Source: Timema cristinae (Eukaryota > Arthropoda > Insecta > Phasmatodea > Timematidae). From it: a stretch of 64,000 bases of DNA. A program made the translations under genes and the position numbers. Where the stretch lies: assembly GCA_039000515.1 (NCBI GenBank), contig JBCFYV010000012.1, positions 123,038,605 through 123,102,604 on the forward strand, read 5' to 3'. Every line of letters begins with the position of its first letter. The first letter of the stretch is position 1. Under the pieces are notes generated by a model. The model did not search any database and was not told the origin of the DNA. It worked only from the letters and a program-made list of their open reading frames with translations. Positions 11,149 to 22,589 of the stretch are shown piece after piece.

Positions 11149-14100
11149 GTGAGTCACTTGCAAAGGACACTATTGATCAACAACTTCAAAAATATCAAAA
11201 CTTGCTTAGATTTATATAAATATTGTAGTAGATACAGAGTCATATTAAATTGATAGCAAATCTAAATTAAGTTTTCTTGTTTAGTGATTCAAGTTGAACA
11301 TTTTATTTAATCACATGTGGACGGTCGGACTCATTACTTTTAACTGGTTTTTTTCGTTTCATTTCTCAGAGTGATAAGTTGCTGGTTTTGGGTTTGGTTG
11401 TTGTGTTTGTGCTAGAATTAGGATAGGATAAGTGTGTAAGAATAGTCAAACTACTTCTCCTTAAATAGTCGCTAACTTTTCCCTCCATGGGAGAATGAGA
11501 CAAACAGTGACAAAGCTCTCTCTTACAACTTAGAGATATAAACGGGTCTTGCTCGCAGTGAGTCAGAGTTTTTGAACCATCTTTTTTTTATAGATATATT
11601 ATAGCGAACCTTCAATTGTAATTTTAAATGCAGGTATTATTAACTTGAAAAGGATAATTCATCAGAAGGTTTAAGTCGAGGACCGGCAATGCGTCGATCT
11701 GACAAAAGTTTTCAATCAATTTTGTAATAAAACTTCATCATCGTTAAAAGTCGATCTTTTATTCTTTTAATTCACAATTATATCAAGTAATTTTAAATAA
11801 TATTAGAGTGTTAGCCAAAATTACGTTAATCAGTCATAATAGTTGATATCATAAGAACATTAAGTAGTTTAATTGCATAATGAACATTTTATTTATTTTA
11901 TAGTAAGTTTAATACAAAAATATTTGAGTATAGATTGAATTTAAGGAATATAATAAGATAGTTATGTGGGGAAAACAAAACAAAAATAGACTAGAAACTA
12001 TGAGTGAGTGAGTCATGTTTGATAAGTTTATGAGACGATTGGGATACAAAATGGTTGGCGACCCCTGGTTTAGAGCAATCACTCAATGATTGTTGATAAA
12101 TGTGCAGTTTGCAAGGAATAGAACCTGGGGTCCTTGGATCTGTTGTTACCAACTGCGCTATTGTAGAGGTGCTGCCAACTGAACACTGTGTGCGTGTGTC
12201 CCAGAGGGTGACTTGAAGTCTGTGTCAAAGAAACACAGTTCCAAACGCGTGCTGGCGGGCCATGGCGGTCACAGTCACAAGAACAGAGTTCTGGGCTGCC
12301 CTGGAGAGGACCAGTACGTGGAGGTTCCGCTGGGAGTCACCATCATAGACGAGCATGGCCGAGTGCTGGGTTCGTACCTTCTCTTTTTAAAGACATTTAA
12401 CTAAATAAAAAAACTAAGTCAATTTTTTAAAATACAAAAAGCATACCTGACTATGAAACTGGACTATTGTGTCATCACTTTGAGGAGTTGGTTCTTAAAC
12501 AATTATACAAGAACCTTGATATGGTTGGAGTTCTGTTTATATCCTTTCCTTGATTGATAGCAGTCCTTTCATTGATTGATAGCAGTCCTTCCATTGATTG
12601 ATAGCAGTCCTTTCATTGATTGATAGCAGTCCTTTCATTGATTGATAGCAGTCCTTCCATTGATTGATAGCAGTCCTTCCATTGATTGATAGCAGTCCTT
12701 CCATTGATTGATAGCAGTCCTTCCATTGATTGATAGCAGTCCTTCCATTGATTGATTGAAGTCTTTCCTTTGATTGATTGCCAGGACTCATTTTTGTCCT
12801 ACTTTTCCTACTTTTTGACATCCAGAAGAAAGAAACAGTTTGTTTTTGTTGGTGTTGAAGTGTGAATCTGCCTTTTTGCTGGTAAGTTAGCAAAGCAAAA
12901 TATTGAATTATAAAGTGCCTAGCTGTTTGAATAAACTCAAATTGTATGCCCAAAAGCTAGTACAGTGTCTTTTAAATTCAATGGTTGTAAATTTTGTGTT
13001 TGGAGGTAGTGTTGTAATGCGCTATATCCCACTTGAATGGGCTGGATTAAAGTGTAGCTTTCATGTTTGTTCCTGTCTATTTGATGGCTTTGATGTGTTG
13101 TTCATACAATCCTAATATATTATTGCTTTCAGGTTTAAGTGCAGTAAAGAGAACTGAAATGTGAACAATATGCCGAAACAACGCACGTCCTTCAATCCTG
13201 ACTGGTTCACACAAAAAGACTGCACTGGACACTTAGTGGGAGAGTGGTGTGAAGACAGCACCAGTTCAAAATACCAAGTGTTCTGTCGATTTTGTAGAAA
13301 AACTATACAGTGTTATAATCGTGGACTTAGTCAATTGTTAAATCATGCAAGAACTCGTTATTTGATATTAACAAATCAATGTCATCATTTTTCCATCTCT
13401 TATGATGAACTAACAAACAAACAGGTCAACAAAACAACTTGACCTTAAGATTCGATATTGGTCAAATGAGAAAACTTCTGTATGTCTGCATCATCCAGAT
13501 TCATATCTTATGGGACGAGCAACAGGTAAAGACATTTCAGATAAAATAATGAAATCATTATATGGTGCTAAACTCCCTCTGAAAGATCTAATAACACTCG
13601 ATAGGGATGGGCCTAATGTAAATAAAACAGTTTTTTGTACAGTTAGTGAAGCAAAGAAATCCTAGACCTCCCTGCACTTTTAGATGTAGGGACATGTACT
13701 TTGCATGTTGTTCATGGCGGATTTGGGAAATAGAGTTTGGAGAGGAAGTAGTGGACTTAGCTGTTGATTACATATTTAACTTTCACCTGTAAGAATGGAG
13801 GAATACCAAAATCTACAAAGTGAACTCGGTGTTTGCCAATTAAAGTTTTTAAGCATGTTGAGTGCAGGTGGCTTACATTGGCTCCAGCAATTGAACGAGT
13901 CATAAGGCAGTTGGCTGTTCTCAAAGAATATTTCCTTAAAGAACTTCCAAAAAGGGACAAGATTCAAAAGAATCGTGATTTGTTTGAAAACACCACTTTC
14001 AACAATCACACGAATTGAATTCCTTCTATCTGTGAGCAAAATGTTTGAGACGTTTATGAACCCGCTTCATTCTGAAGAGCCTCTAATCCATGTTTTTCAT

Positions 14101-17100
14101 GAACATGAGTGTCTTCTCCTGAAGATTTTGCTAGGTCGTTTGTGTATCAGAGACAAATCTATTGATGAACTCAAGCTTGTTTCCATGTATAGAAAAGGAA
14201 CAGAGTGATGATGATTTTGAAATTGGCGTGAAAACAAGAAAAACATCGAAGAAATTGAATCTGAAGGTAAGAAAACAATGCTTCATGTCATGCGAAAGTT
14301 TTACCACACACTATCAGGACATTTGCTGAAAAAGCTGCCGTTACATAATGTGATATTAAAGGAAAGTAGGGGTCTTAATTATGAAAATAGATGTGAAGCT
14401 TGGACTGTTAGGTCAATAAAACTATTAGCAAATGCTGTTTTTCTTGTCCCACCTTGCAATGTGACTTCATTGGAGATGAATGGAAGAAGTACTTCAGTGT
14501 GAACAAATTCCAGATGATTGAATTGCACCCAAGATGGGCAAGGAGTGGTTGTCAAAGAGAATTGATCACTACTGGGGAAAGATTTTCAATATGAAGGAGC
14601 CTCTTGGGCATCCTAAATATCCTGAGTTGACAAGGCTTGTTAAGCTATCCTTGTGTTACCCCATGGAAAAGCTGATGTTGAGTGAGGATTCTCACAGACG
14701 TCCAACTATCTGACTGACAACAGGACCTGTCTCTCTGAGGCATCCATCAGTGCCATACAGTCTACCAAAGATGGTCTTAAACACTACAACTATCAGTGCC
14801 ACACAGTACCATTCACGAAGGACTTCATTAAAAAGGGGTGTGGGGCCCATAAGTTGTACTTAGCTAGACTTGAAGAAGAGAAGAGAATTGAGCTGAACGG
14901 AAGAAACAAGAGCAAGAAGACAAAGATAAAATAAAAATACAAAGTGAAGAGTTTCAAGCAAAAAAGAACGTTTTCGAAAAAAAAAATCACAGGAGGCTAA
15001 AGTAGGCAATACAAAAAGAGAAACTGTTAGAAAAGGAAGCTAAAGAAGAAGTTGTTCAATCTTACAAGTCATTAGTGGCAGAAGCGAATGAAAGGATTAA
15101 GAATGCAATGAAAATTAATGATCGGAAAGGTTTGCAAATAGCTCAAACTATGCTAGACGCCGCGTGCAAGAAATTGGAAGAAAGTGACTTTGCTTTTGAG
15201 AAAATAAACAAACTAAAGCAAATTCAAAAGAGGAAGACAACAATGTTGTAATACTTTTGTGTACAAGTCATTCTGAATCAAAAAAACCAAAAACAACTGA
15301 AAGCGTGATTAATTCTTTTTATTATAATGTTTCACAGATAATTTTTTTAAGTATATTGTTTAGGTTGAAGACATTTTATTTTAACCTATATCATCTTTTG
15401 ATTATAATGAACATTATTATTGTAATACAAATCAAAATTATTACTATTTGGTTTCACTATCATTATTTTCAAATTTGGATTTGTAATGCAATACCAAAGT
15501 AAAATAAATATTGTACTAAAAAGAAAATAAGTTAAGAGGGGGGGGGGGGGGGGATTTAAGAGGAAAGGAGGATTGCAAGGGGTTGATGATGGTTGAGCAT
15601 TCCTACTTTCTTCTTTTATAATTTTTTCCCCCCATTTTTACTATGGACCCAATAGCATAAAAATATTGTTCTTATTTTCTATTTTATATATTTATTTAAA
15701 TTTTTGTTGCAATATGAGATGTGTGTAGGGTGTTTTTAATCAGTTTCCTACTTTTTGAATCACAAATGGAAAGTCCTACTTTTTGACAACCCAAAATTTG
15801 GTTGCTATTGAGACCTGGATTGCAGTCCCTCTTTTGATTTATTGCAGTCTTTCCTTTGATTGATTGTGCAGTCCCTCTTTTGATTTATTGCAGTCTTTCC
15901 TTTGATTGATTGCCAGTTCCCTCTTTTGATTTATTGCAGTCTTTCCTTTGATTGCATTTGGCAGTCCCATCTTTTGATTTATTGCAGTCTTTCCTTTGAT
16001 TGATTGCAGTCTTTCCTTTGTGATTGATTGCAGTCTTTCCTTTTGATTGATTGCAGTCTTTCCTCTGATTGATTGTATTATTTTCTTTGATTTATTTATT
16101 ATGCATTTCTGATTGTTGCAGCCATATTTAATTTTCTTGTTTGTAGTCTTCCAAAATTATATATATTAAAGTTGTTAAGTCCAATGTGTTAGTAACCCAA
16201 GAGCAGGTTTTGACCACCCTAAAATCAATTATATTTAAAGATGGGTTGATCCACTATTCTCTAATCCAAATTTACATTTTATTTTCGAATCTCTATGATC
16301 AAAAAAAATTGTTAGAAATTTTAATGATTTACAATTAAACCTACATTACACAATATAGGCCTAAACTGTAAATTAAGATTTATTCCAATCATGCTTTCAA
16401 TTTTAATTAACTCCGACCAACCACCCCTCGAAAAATACTGGTTAAAATCCAACCAAATTAAACAATCTAGACTCATATTATTGTTTAAAAATGTAATCAT
16501 TCAACATTTGAGTGTTTTTTAGTTTTTTTAAAAATGTTGATATAATAGTTAATTTTCTAAAAAACCTGTGAAATACTATCTTCTTGCCGAAAACAACAAT
16601 AATATATCTGATTCTTGCGATATATCGATTACTGGGAATACATTCTATTTAAAACATGAACATATTTTTGACCCTGGCAATATGTTTCCATTATTCAACA
16701 CATTTTATATTATTACAAACTTCAGAACGGTAGTAAGCCTGCTAAATAATTAAATTACAATTACTTCAAAGGCATATTTAAAAAATAATAATAAACTCTT
16801 AGTTAAAATCAATTTAAAAACAAATTATGAATTAGCAAGTTGTTATTTGATTCTTAAAATTTGATAGCGCTTACTAAGTGATCAGAATACCTGAATCGAT
16901 TCTAAACAAACAATCGATATAAAATACATTGTCCGGTAGGCGTAAATAAACACTTTTATTGGATGGTTGAAGGGATGTTAGATTTTCTACACCTAACAGT
17001 TTTTAATTATCTTTAATATATTGATTTTATTCATGTTTATCTCTTTTGTCCGACAAAATAATGATCACGGATTAAGTTGTGGTTTTCAAGTAGGCCTAAG

Positions 17101-19236
17101 TAATTTTTGAATTCGAAGATTTGAGTGGCTCACCTTTAATAATATTAATAAAACCGTGTTACAGGTGACCTAGACAAAACTGGTAGCAGTATTCTGGTGG
17201 CCCCGGGTGGACCTGGTGGGGGTCCAACTAACAATTTTTGTGGAGTGAAGGGCAGGGCCACTCAGTGACACTCGACTTGAAGCTGATAGCGGACATAGGG
17301 TTGGTAGGGTTCCCCAACGCTGGCAAATCCTCGCTTCTGAAAGCCATCAGCAACGCCAAGCCCAAGGTCGCCTCCTACCCTTGTAAGTTGGTACCCTACC
17401 CTTGTAATATGTTGTACTTGAGAAACTTTATTTTAGTTTTCTCTAGTTAATATGCTATACTCGAGAGTGTGTGCGTGTGCGTGTGTGTGTGTTTTTTCTG
17501 GTTTAATTTATAATTCTAAATTACTGCCTAATTTTGACGGCGTCCGACAGTCACAACCATTAGGCCCAACATTGGGGTGCTTCAGTACCCAGACTATCGG
17601 CAGATCACCATGGCGGACCTACCGGGTCTCATAGAAGGAGCGCATGCCAACATCGGCATGGGTCACAAGTTCCTCAAACACGTCGAGAGGACCAAGATGC
17701 TTCTGCTCATCGTAGACATCGGAGGATTCCAACTGAGTCCTCGTCACACTCCTAGATCTTGTCTGGAGACTGTACTCCTACTTAACAAGGTGAGGATTCC
17801 AACTGAGTCCTCGTCACACTCCTAGATCTTGTCTGGAGACTGTACTCCTACTTAACAAGGTGAGGATTCCAACTGTGTCCTCGTCACACTCCTAGATCTT
17901 GTCGGAGACTGTACTCCTACTTAACAAGGTGAGGATTCCAACTGAGTCCTCGTCACACTCCTAGATCTTGTCTGGAGACTGTACTCCTACTTAACAAGGT
18001 GAGGATTCCAACTGAGTCCTCGTCACACTCCTAGATCTTGTCGGGAGACTGTACTCCTACTTAACAAGGTGAGGATTCCAACTGTGTCCTCATCACACTC
18101 CTAGATCTTGTCTGGAGACTGTACTCCTACTTAACAAGGTGAGGATTCCAACTGAGTCCTCGTCACACTCCTAGATCTTGTCTGGAGACTGTACTCCTAC
18201 TTAACAAGGTGAGGATTCCAACTGTGTCCTCGTCACACTCCTAGATCTTGTCGGGGAGACAATCCTTAACAACGCTGTCGTGTCTTGTTATTCTTTGTGT
18301 TCCCTGTAATGAGCTTCATCTTGTATGTGTATCTAGGACTGGAGCTCTACAAGGAAGATTTGTTGGAGAAGCCCGCTGTTCTTGTCATCAACAAGATGGA
18401 CTTGGAGGGCGCTGACGAAAAGCTGAGAGCCATTCAGTCCCATCTGAAGGACCTTGCAGGTATTGATGATACATTTGACACTGTGGCTATCGCCGTCTTT
18501 AACGTTATCGAAACACACAGGGCCTAGCTAGGCTAGTTGTTGAAACTAATTTTGTTAATACCCGCTTCGGTGGTCGAACGGCCCAAGGCACCATCTTAAC
18601 AATAGACTGAACTTCTGATGACAGAGATATCAGGGTTTGAATCTCGCTCAGATGTACTGGGTGACTTTTTTCCCACTTTCTCTTTATGCAAATATGTTTA
18701 AACTTCTTCTAAATTCAACCGTTTTCCTCCTTAGCGCATTTGTATAGTTATTTCATACACATACAGCCCGAACGAGAGGTTAGCTGCTGATTTGGGTGAG
18801 TCTTGCCTTAGACTATTTGACCACCGAAGCAAGTCTGAAAACTTGTTAGGGTGGATTGTTGCTGTGTCGTGTTATATTATTAACCTGAGAACTTGGTTAT
18901 TTACTTGACGAAATCTGGGAAAATGATGTTGTATTCATAAACGGTTATTATATTAATTTTTTAAGTGTCTTTGTACAAGAACTGCCCCTCCGACTGCCCA
19001 CAGGAGCGTCTCTACAGTTCTCAGAGCTGCTGCGTCCAAAGCATCCACTGCAGTTCGACAGTGTAATGGCCATCTCGGCCCTGTCCGACCCCGAGAGTGT
19101 GAGTCGAGTGAAGCTGCGACTGAGGGAACTGCTGGACTTTTACGCAGAGCAGAGTCTCGCACTAGCTGAGCAGGAGAGCAGGCTGCTGGAGCAAGTGACA
19201 GCGAGCGTCACAGAGGCTGGGCCCCGTCTGGTCTAG
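11012..19236 (+). CDS. GTPBP10: GTP-binding protein 10 (Obg family), six exons, three apparent one-base deletions
   Basis: Obg-like GTPase that, in its family, binds the large subunit of the mitochondrial ribosome during assembly. Exons: 11012-11148, 12207-12369, 17165-17382, 17551-17789, 18337-18459, 19004-19236. Together they give about 371 residues, against 387 in the human protein. Visible features in order: the glycine-rich Obg fold ([19 protein letters not shown]), P-loop GFPNAGKSS, switch [11 protein letters not shown]4 NKMD, and G5 region ISAL. Splice phases agree throughout only if one base is added at each of three places: the G-run at 11067-11072, the T-run at 17235-17239, and the start of exon 5 at 18337. 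All three are losses of one base, two in homopolymers. This is either assembly error or early decay. An upstream exon with a targeting peptide may exist, because the ATG at 11012 directly follows an acceptor-like TTCCAG. AATAAA lies at 19475. Confidence 0.9.
12207..12369 (+). CDS. GTPBP10: GTPBP10 exon 2
   Basis: Acceptor CCCAGAG|GGT. Peptide segments [20 protein letters not shown] and [18 protein letters not shown] match the second half of the Obg fold. It ends with one base of the next codon at donor G|GTTCGT. Confidence 0.85.
12537..12781. repeat. Minisatellite, about 22-bp unit, left of the hAT element
   Basis: About ten copies of CCATTGATTGATAGCAGTCC-type units. The last units change to GAAGTCTTTCCTTTGATTGA, the form seen at 15818-16075 on the other side of the hAT insertion, so the two blocks are one array split by a transposon. 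The minus-strand open frame over it is a repeat artefact. Confidence 0.85.
13161..15251 (+). pseudogene. hAT transposase pseudogene
   Basis: Coding remnant of the element above, running from the BED-type zinc-finger region (13161, two CxxC-like pairs, one in CRFCRK) to a stop at 15249-15251. The frame changes at several points, including near 13400, 13640, 14000 and 14210, and after 14860. The most conserved part is the central KHVECRWL block and the C-terminal region. Confidence 0.7.
15538..15553 (+). repeat. Poly-G run of 16
   Basis: Sixteen consecutive G at the 3' end of the hAT remnant, a likely spot for length miscalls. Confidence 0.95.
15818..16080. repeat. Minisatellite, about 22-bp unit, right of the hAT element
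   Basis: About 11 copies of ATTGCAGTCTTTCCTTTGAT and variants with CCCTCTTTTGATTTATTG. Continuation of the array at 12537-12781. Confidence 0.85.
17165..17382 (+). CDS. GTPBP10: GTPBP10 exon 3 with P-loop (frameshifted in a T-run)
   Basis: Acceptor TGTTACAG. The first part reads [20 protein letters not shown], then the frame breaks in a run of five T at 17235-17239. The next frame reads [20 protein letters not shown] and on through GKSSLL. A sixth T would restore the family order between the two. The G1 motif GFPNAGKSS is intact. Confidence 0.85.
17551..17789 (+). CDS. GTPBP10: GTPBP10 exon 4 (switch II, DLPGL)
   Basis: Acceptor CCGACAG completes the Phe codon split from exon 3. The peptide reads [20 protein letters not shown], then [20 protein letters not shown], and ends LETVLLLNK at donor AAG|GTGAGG. 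The last 67 bases of this exon plus the donor are the founder unit of the tandem array that follows. Confidence 0.9.
17721..18260 (+). repeat. 70-bp tandem array repeating the exon 4 end and its 5' splice site
   Basis: Starting inside exon 4, a 70-bp unit is repeated about 7.7 times. Each full unit ends CTCCTACTTAACAAG|GTGAGG, giving seven identical candidate donors (exon ends at 17789, 17859, 17928, 17998, 18068, 18138, 18208). Variants include GAGTCC/GTGTCC and TCTGGAG/TCGGGAG, and one unit is 69 bp. Use of the second donor brings in TAG within CCTAGATC, so downstream donors would give truncated proteins. Confidence 0.95.
18337..18459 (+). CDS. GTPBP10: GTPBP10 exon 5 with NKMD motif (phase off by one)
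   Basis: Acceptor TATCTAG. Peptide [20 protein letters not shown] then DLEGADEKL, with the G4 NKMD that reads guanine. Exon 4 ends in phase 0, but this exon needs one more base at its start: observed GACTGGAG, where GAACTGGAG would give the Glu-Leu-Glu-Leu of the human protein. Donor GCAG|GTATTG. Confidence 0.85.
18556..18836 (+). mobile_element. SINE family 2 with inverted head fragment at its 3' end
   Basis: Head GCTTCGGTGGTCGAACGGCC, box B GGGTTTGAATCTC and the TTTTCCCACTTTCTCTTTAT body. Near 18825 the complement of the head (GACCACCGAAGCAAG) appears, so the element ends in an inverted repeat of its own start. It lies in the last GTPBP10 intron. Confidence 0.65.
19004..19236 (+). CDS. GTPBP10: GTPBP10 terminal exon
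   Basis: Acceptor CTGCCCACAG. The peptide starts [20 protein letters not shown], contains the G5-like ISAL, then a helical [13 protein letters not shown] stretch, and stops at TAG 19234-19236. No frame problem in this exon. Confidence 0.9.
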
Positions 19237-19474
19237 CTCAGTGGTGGACTGTGGAACATTGCGTGGGAATCAGAATGACTTTATTAACTATTTTAATAGC
19301 ATTATTGTTGAAGACTTGTTTAGTTACTGTTATAAATGTGATTTACAGATAATTAGAGTCATGAGTGCCTGGGACCTCTCTCATTGTGAAATCCAAATTT
19401 CTTGTACCTCACTCCATTTTGTAATCATATGAAGACTTCCTTGACAATATTTGAAATATTTTTTTTAAGTTGGT

Positions 19475-19480
19475 AATAAA
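19475..19480 (+). terminator. Polyadenylation signal of GTPBP10
   Basis: AATAAA about 240 bp after the stop codon on the same strand. Confidence 0.6.
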
Positions 19481-19499
19481 CAAACAACGTATGGAGTAT

Positions 19500-20110
19500 G
19501 AAGCCTCGTCGACCACAACTTTGTCCATGTCAGAGGCAGATTGACCATCTGAAGGAGGGATTAGAGGTTTATTCCGAGTCTGGTCTCAAGCGCAGTAATG
19601 ATACATGTAAATACATTAGTTTATAGTGAGAGTGTTGTAAAATATACCACACGTGTGACAGTGATTCTCAATATGGATTGGTCCAGCTTCCTTGTTGTCT
19701 TTCATATGATTCAATAAGTAAATTTGTTTTTTTATGTTGGTTCAAGCTAGTGTTGCTCACTGTTCGATACTGTATTGACCCGGAAATTAACCAGGCCCGA
19801 ATATAGGCGCATGCTAAAATTATGATACCTTTGAAAGGAAAAATATATTTATGTTTGAAAATGAATCCTTTAGTTTTCCGAATGTTAATATTATTTATTT
19901 GTCCTATTACTAAAATTTTACATTTTTTGTTCTAAATAAGTTTTAATCATGATCTACAATTTGTTATCTATCCATCTCTTTAATACGAAAGTGTATATTC
20001 TTATTTATTAATACAGCAATTTCATTCTTAGTTTAAAAGTGAGGTGAACCCTAGTTACAATAATTGTGTCCATTGTTTTTTCATATCATCATCATCATCA
20101 TCATATATAA
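19500..20110. other. Intergenic gap, no gene seen
   Basis: AT-rich sequence with a short (ATC)n tract near 20085-20103. No coding or RNA gene signal. Confidence 0.5.
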
Positions 20111-20111
20111 T

Positions 20112-21170
20112 CCAACAGCTTAGCTCAGTTGGTAGTATGACTGTCTACTGAACTAAGGGTCTTGGGTTCGATTCCTGGCATGGCCGATAAATGTATCATT
20201 GGTGGAATGTGGGTTTATCCTTTCATAGTAATGAATTAATAACCTGGGGACTGGATGTTGTGCCTGTTCTAGTCTTGAGTTAGATTATAATAGGGGTGTG
20301 CGAAGGCCACTTTTTAAATGTGAAGTCGAAGCAAAGCTTAAAACTTATGAAGAAAAGTCGAAGGCCTATATTAATAATTAATGCACACAGGCTTAGTGAT
20401 AAGATTAGTAAATTATCAATAAACTTTTTAATATTTACTTACATTGTGAAGCTGATAAATTTATTTTGCAAACTTTACACATGCATATATTTTTATCTGT
20501 ATTTCTATGAAAATAATTATAAATTAAATTCTGTTTTTGTTTCCTACTTTTCGTATCATCCATTTTGAATAATAAAGAAAATGCGAAGAAACTATGAAAA
20601 ACTTCTTTGACAAAATGTGCTTGTACATTTGTAACAGATAATTCCAAAGAGAGAGAATATTAAGTACCAAACATTAGACGCGAGCTTCGATGATAGCACA
20701 ACAAAAGTGCTTTCTCTGCATTATACCAGTGACCTTGGTGGGTTTTTTAATAGGTATTTTTATTTTTTACAAAATTATGTTGGGATAGTGAATATAATAT
20801 ATTAATATTTACTTACCCGCTTTTGATTTATTCTAACATTATGGTAGTTAAATTACTAGTCGGTGTTAAAATTCTGTTTAATAACAGTTTTTATTTAGTA
20901 AGATAAAATTAAATCGTTTGATAATCTATCAAAGTTTTGTGTGTCCTTCGAATATGTGAGGTTTATTGTATATGTCGAAATCGAAGTTGAAGGAGATTTG
21001 CTCTTCAACTTCGACTTCTCAAAGCTTCACACACCATTAGATTATAAGACAAATGAAGTTACGACAGGCCTAGCCAGCCGGTAGTGGAAAATGAATGAAA
21101 AACTAACCACAGGTTGGAAACAGTAACATGAAGTAAATCATATATATGTAATATGTAAAATAAAGTTGAA
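20112..21170 (+). mobile_element. tRNA-derived SINE (family 3), split by a hAT MITE
   Basis: The head CTTAGCTCAGTTGGTAGTAT (box A) and GGGTTCGATTCC (box B) is tRNA-like. It continues to 20289 and resumes at 21047 with a body containing AGCCGGTAGTGGAAAATGAA, also present in the related copy at 33500. The break is the hAT-like element at 20290-21036. Confidence 0.65.
20290..21036. mobile_element. hAT-like non-autonomous element, nested, with target-site duplication
   Basis: Left end contains GGGGTGTGCGAAG and the right end CTTCACACACC, an inverted pair. TTAGATTATA occurs directly outside both ends (20280-20289 and 21037-21046). Subterminal GAAGTCGAAGC / CTTCGACTTC repeats are also inverted. 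Removing the element and one duplication rejoins the host SINE. No transposase is visible. Confidence 0.75.
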
Positions 21171-22589
21171 ATTTATTGGTAATATTTTATTGCAAAAAAA
21201 AAAATTCAAATATTTGTTCATATAACCAACAGACTGTAACAGTGTCTGTAGACCCGTGAGTGAAAAGTAGTAGTGGCAGCTATAGAAGGTTCGACTATTT
21301 CATTTTGTCGGCCATTTCACAGCAAAGAACACCATCTGTTGTGTAGCTTTAAAACTATTTCATTGTATATCGATATAACTACATGCATTGCTAATAGATA
21401 AAACATGTGTTACATATTATCTAAGAGTGTGATTATAGGCCACACTTGGATTTTATAAAGGACGTTTTTCACAAAAAATTGAAGCCAATTTTTGGGTCAA
21501 TACGGTAATAACTTGTGCATGAATTAGATAGGTTTCTCGGAAAATGAAAATGGCTTCCTTGGAAAATAAGTATCAGGGAGAACACATTAAATATAGAGAA
21601 CCTGGAAATGTAAAAAAAACAACAGAATTTTGAAAATTGTCAGGAAAAATGTTATATTTTCCTGTATGAGGGAAATAAATGTCCTTATTGTATCTTATTC
21701 AAATATATTCATTAAATATATTAAATGTGTTTATTTTTTTATGCATTTCAAAGAGTAGTTAGGCATACTTATAACAAATGGAGTATTTTCATTTTCCTTA
21801 CATCCTTGTCAATTTTGGTGTAGGTCATAAGGCAAATTTGATATATTTTTTTAATCAAAAGTTTATTTTGGAAAATATTTGATCCTAAAAGGAATTGTGA
21901 TAACGGAGAGTGGAGGAAGTTACATTATGATAAGTTTTATTCTCTATAATTTCCTCAGACATTGTTAGGATAATAACATCTCACAGATTACAGTTGAAAG
22001 GGCATGCAGGTTGAACGAAAGAATATAGAAGTTTGTGATATTTACTGGCAAACCCAATGGGAAGACCTAGACGCAGGTGGGAGGATAATATTAGACTGGA
22101 CTTGAAGAGTTAGGGTGTAATGAGGTGGACTGGTTAGAACTGGCTCAAGATAGATATAGGGTGTAATGAGGTGGACTGGATATTACTAGCTTGGGATAGA
22201 GTGTAATGAGGTGATCTGGATAGAATTATCTCAAGATAGAGATATGGTGTAATAAGATGTACTAATTACTATTGTAAGCAATTCACTCTATTTATTAATA
22301 GAAAAATATCATCCCAGACTGGTTTATATCCGAGGTGGCCTGTTCAAAAACCACTTTGACTTGTCTAAAATTGTAAAAACATTTTAACTTGATGAATATT
22401 ATGTTTGTACTCATAATGTACTGGTTGTATGAAGACTGTCTAGCAGCCTCGAGGTAAACAAACACATCCAACAGCCAATCTTGAGAGGACATCAAGATTT
22501 CCACCCACTCATGTCACTAAAACAAGACTCCCTGCTACTCTAATGGATAGCCTACCTAAGGTATACTCAATCTCTTGTGAAAATATCTT
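21171..22589. other. Intergenic gap, no gene seen
   Basis: AT-rich. A diverged local repeat of TAGGGTGTAATGAGGTGGAC occurs about four times at 22105-22260. No coding signal. Confidence 0.5.

Larger units (their letters stand above)
12782..15817 (+). mobile_element. Decayed hAT transposon inside a minisatellite
   Basis: Terminal sequences CAGGACTCA (12782-12790) and TGAGACCTG (15809-15817) are inverted copies with one mismatch, flanked by GATTGC on both sides. Inside, on the plus strand, broken segments spell a hAT-type transposase: a BED-like N-terminus ([29 protein letters not shown]), HVVHGG near 13700, [17 protein letters not shown] near 13850, the C-terminal dimerisation region near 14630-14800 (SEASISA-like), and a Lys/Glu-rich tail ending near 15251. 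Frameshifts and stops occur throughout, so it cannot encode a working transposase. It lies in GTPBP10 intron 2. Confidence 0.75.

Noticed and set aside
20112..20185. Functional tRNA gene
   Set aside because: Boxes A and B are present, but the acceptor stem does not close and the sequence continues into a SINE body shared with 33500.
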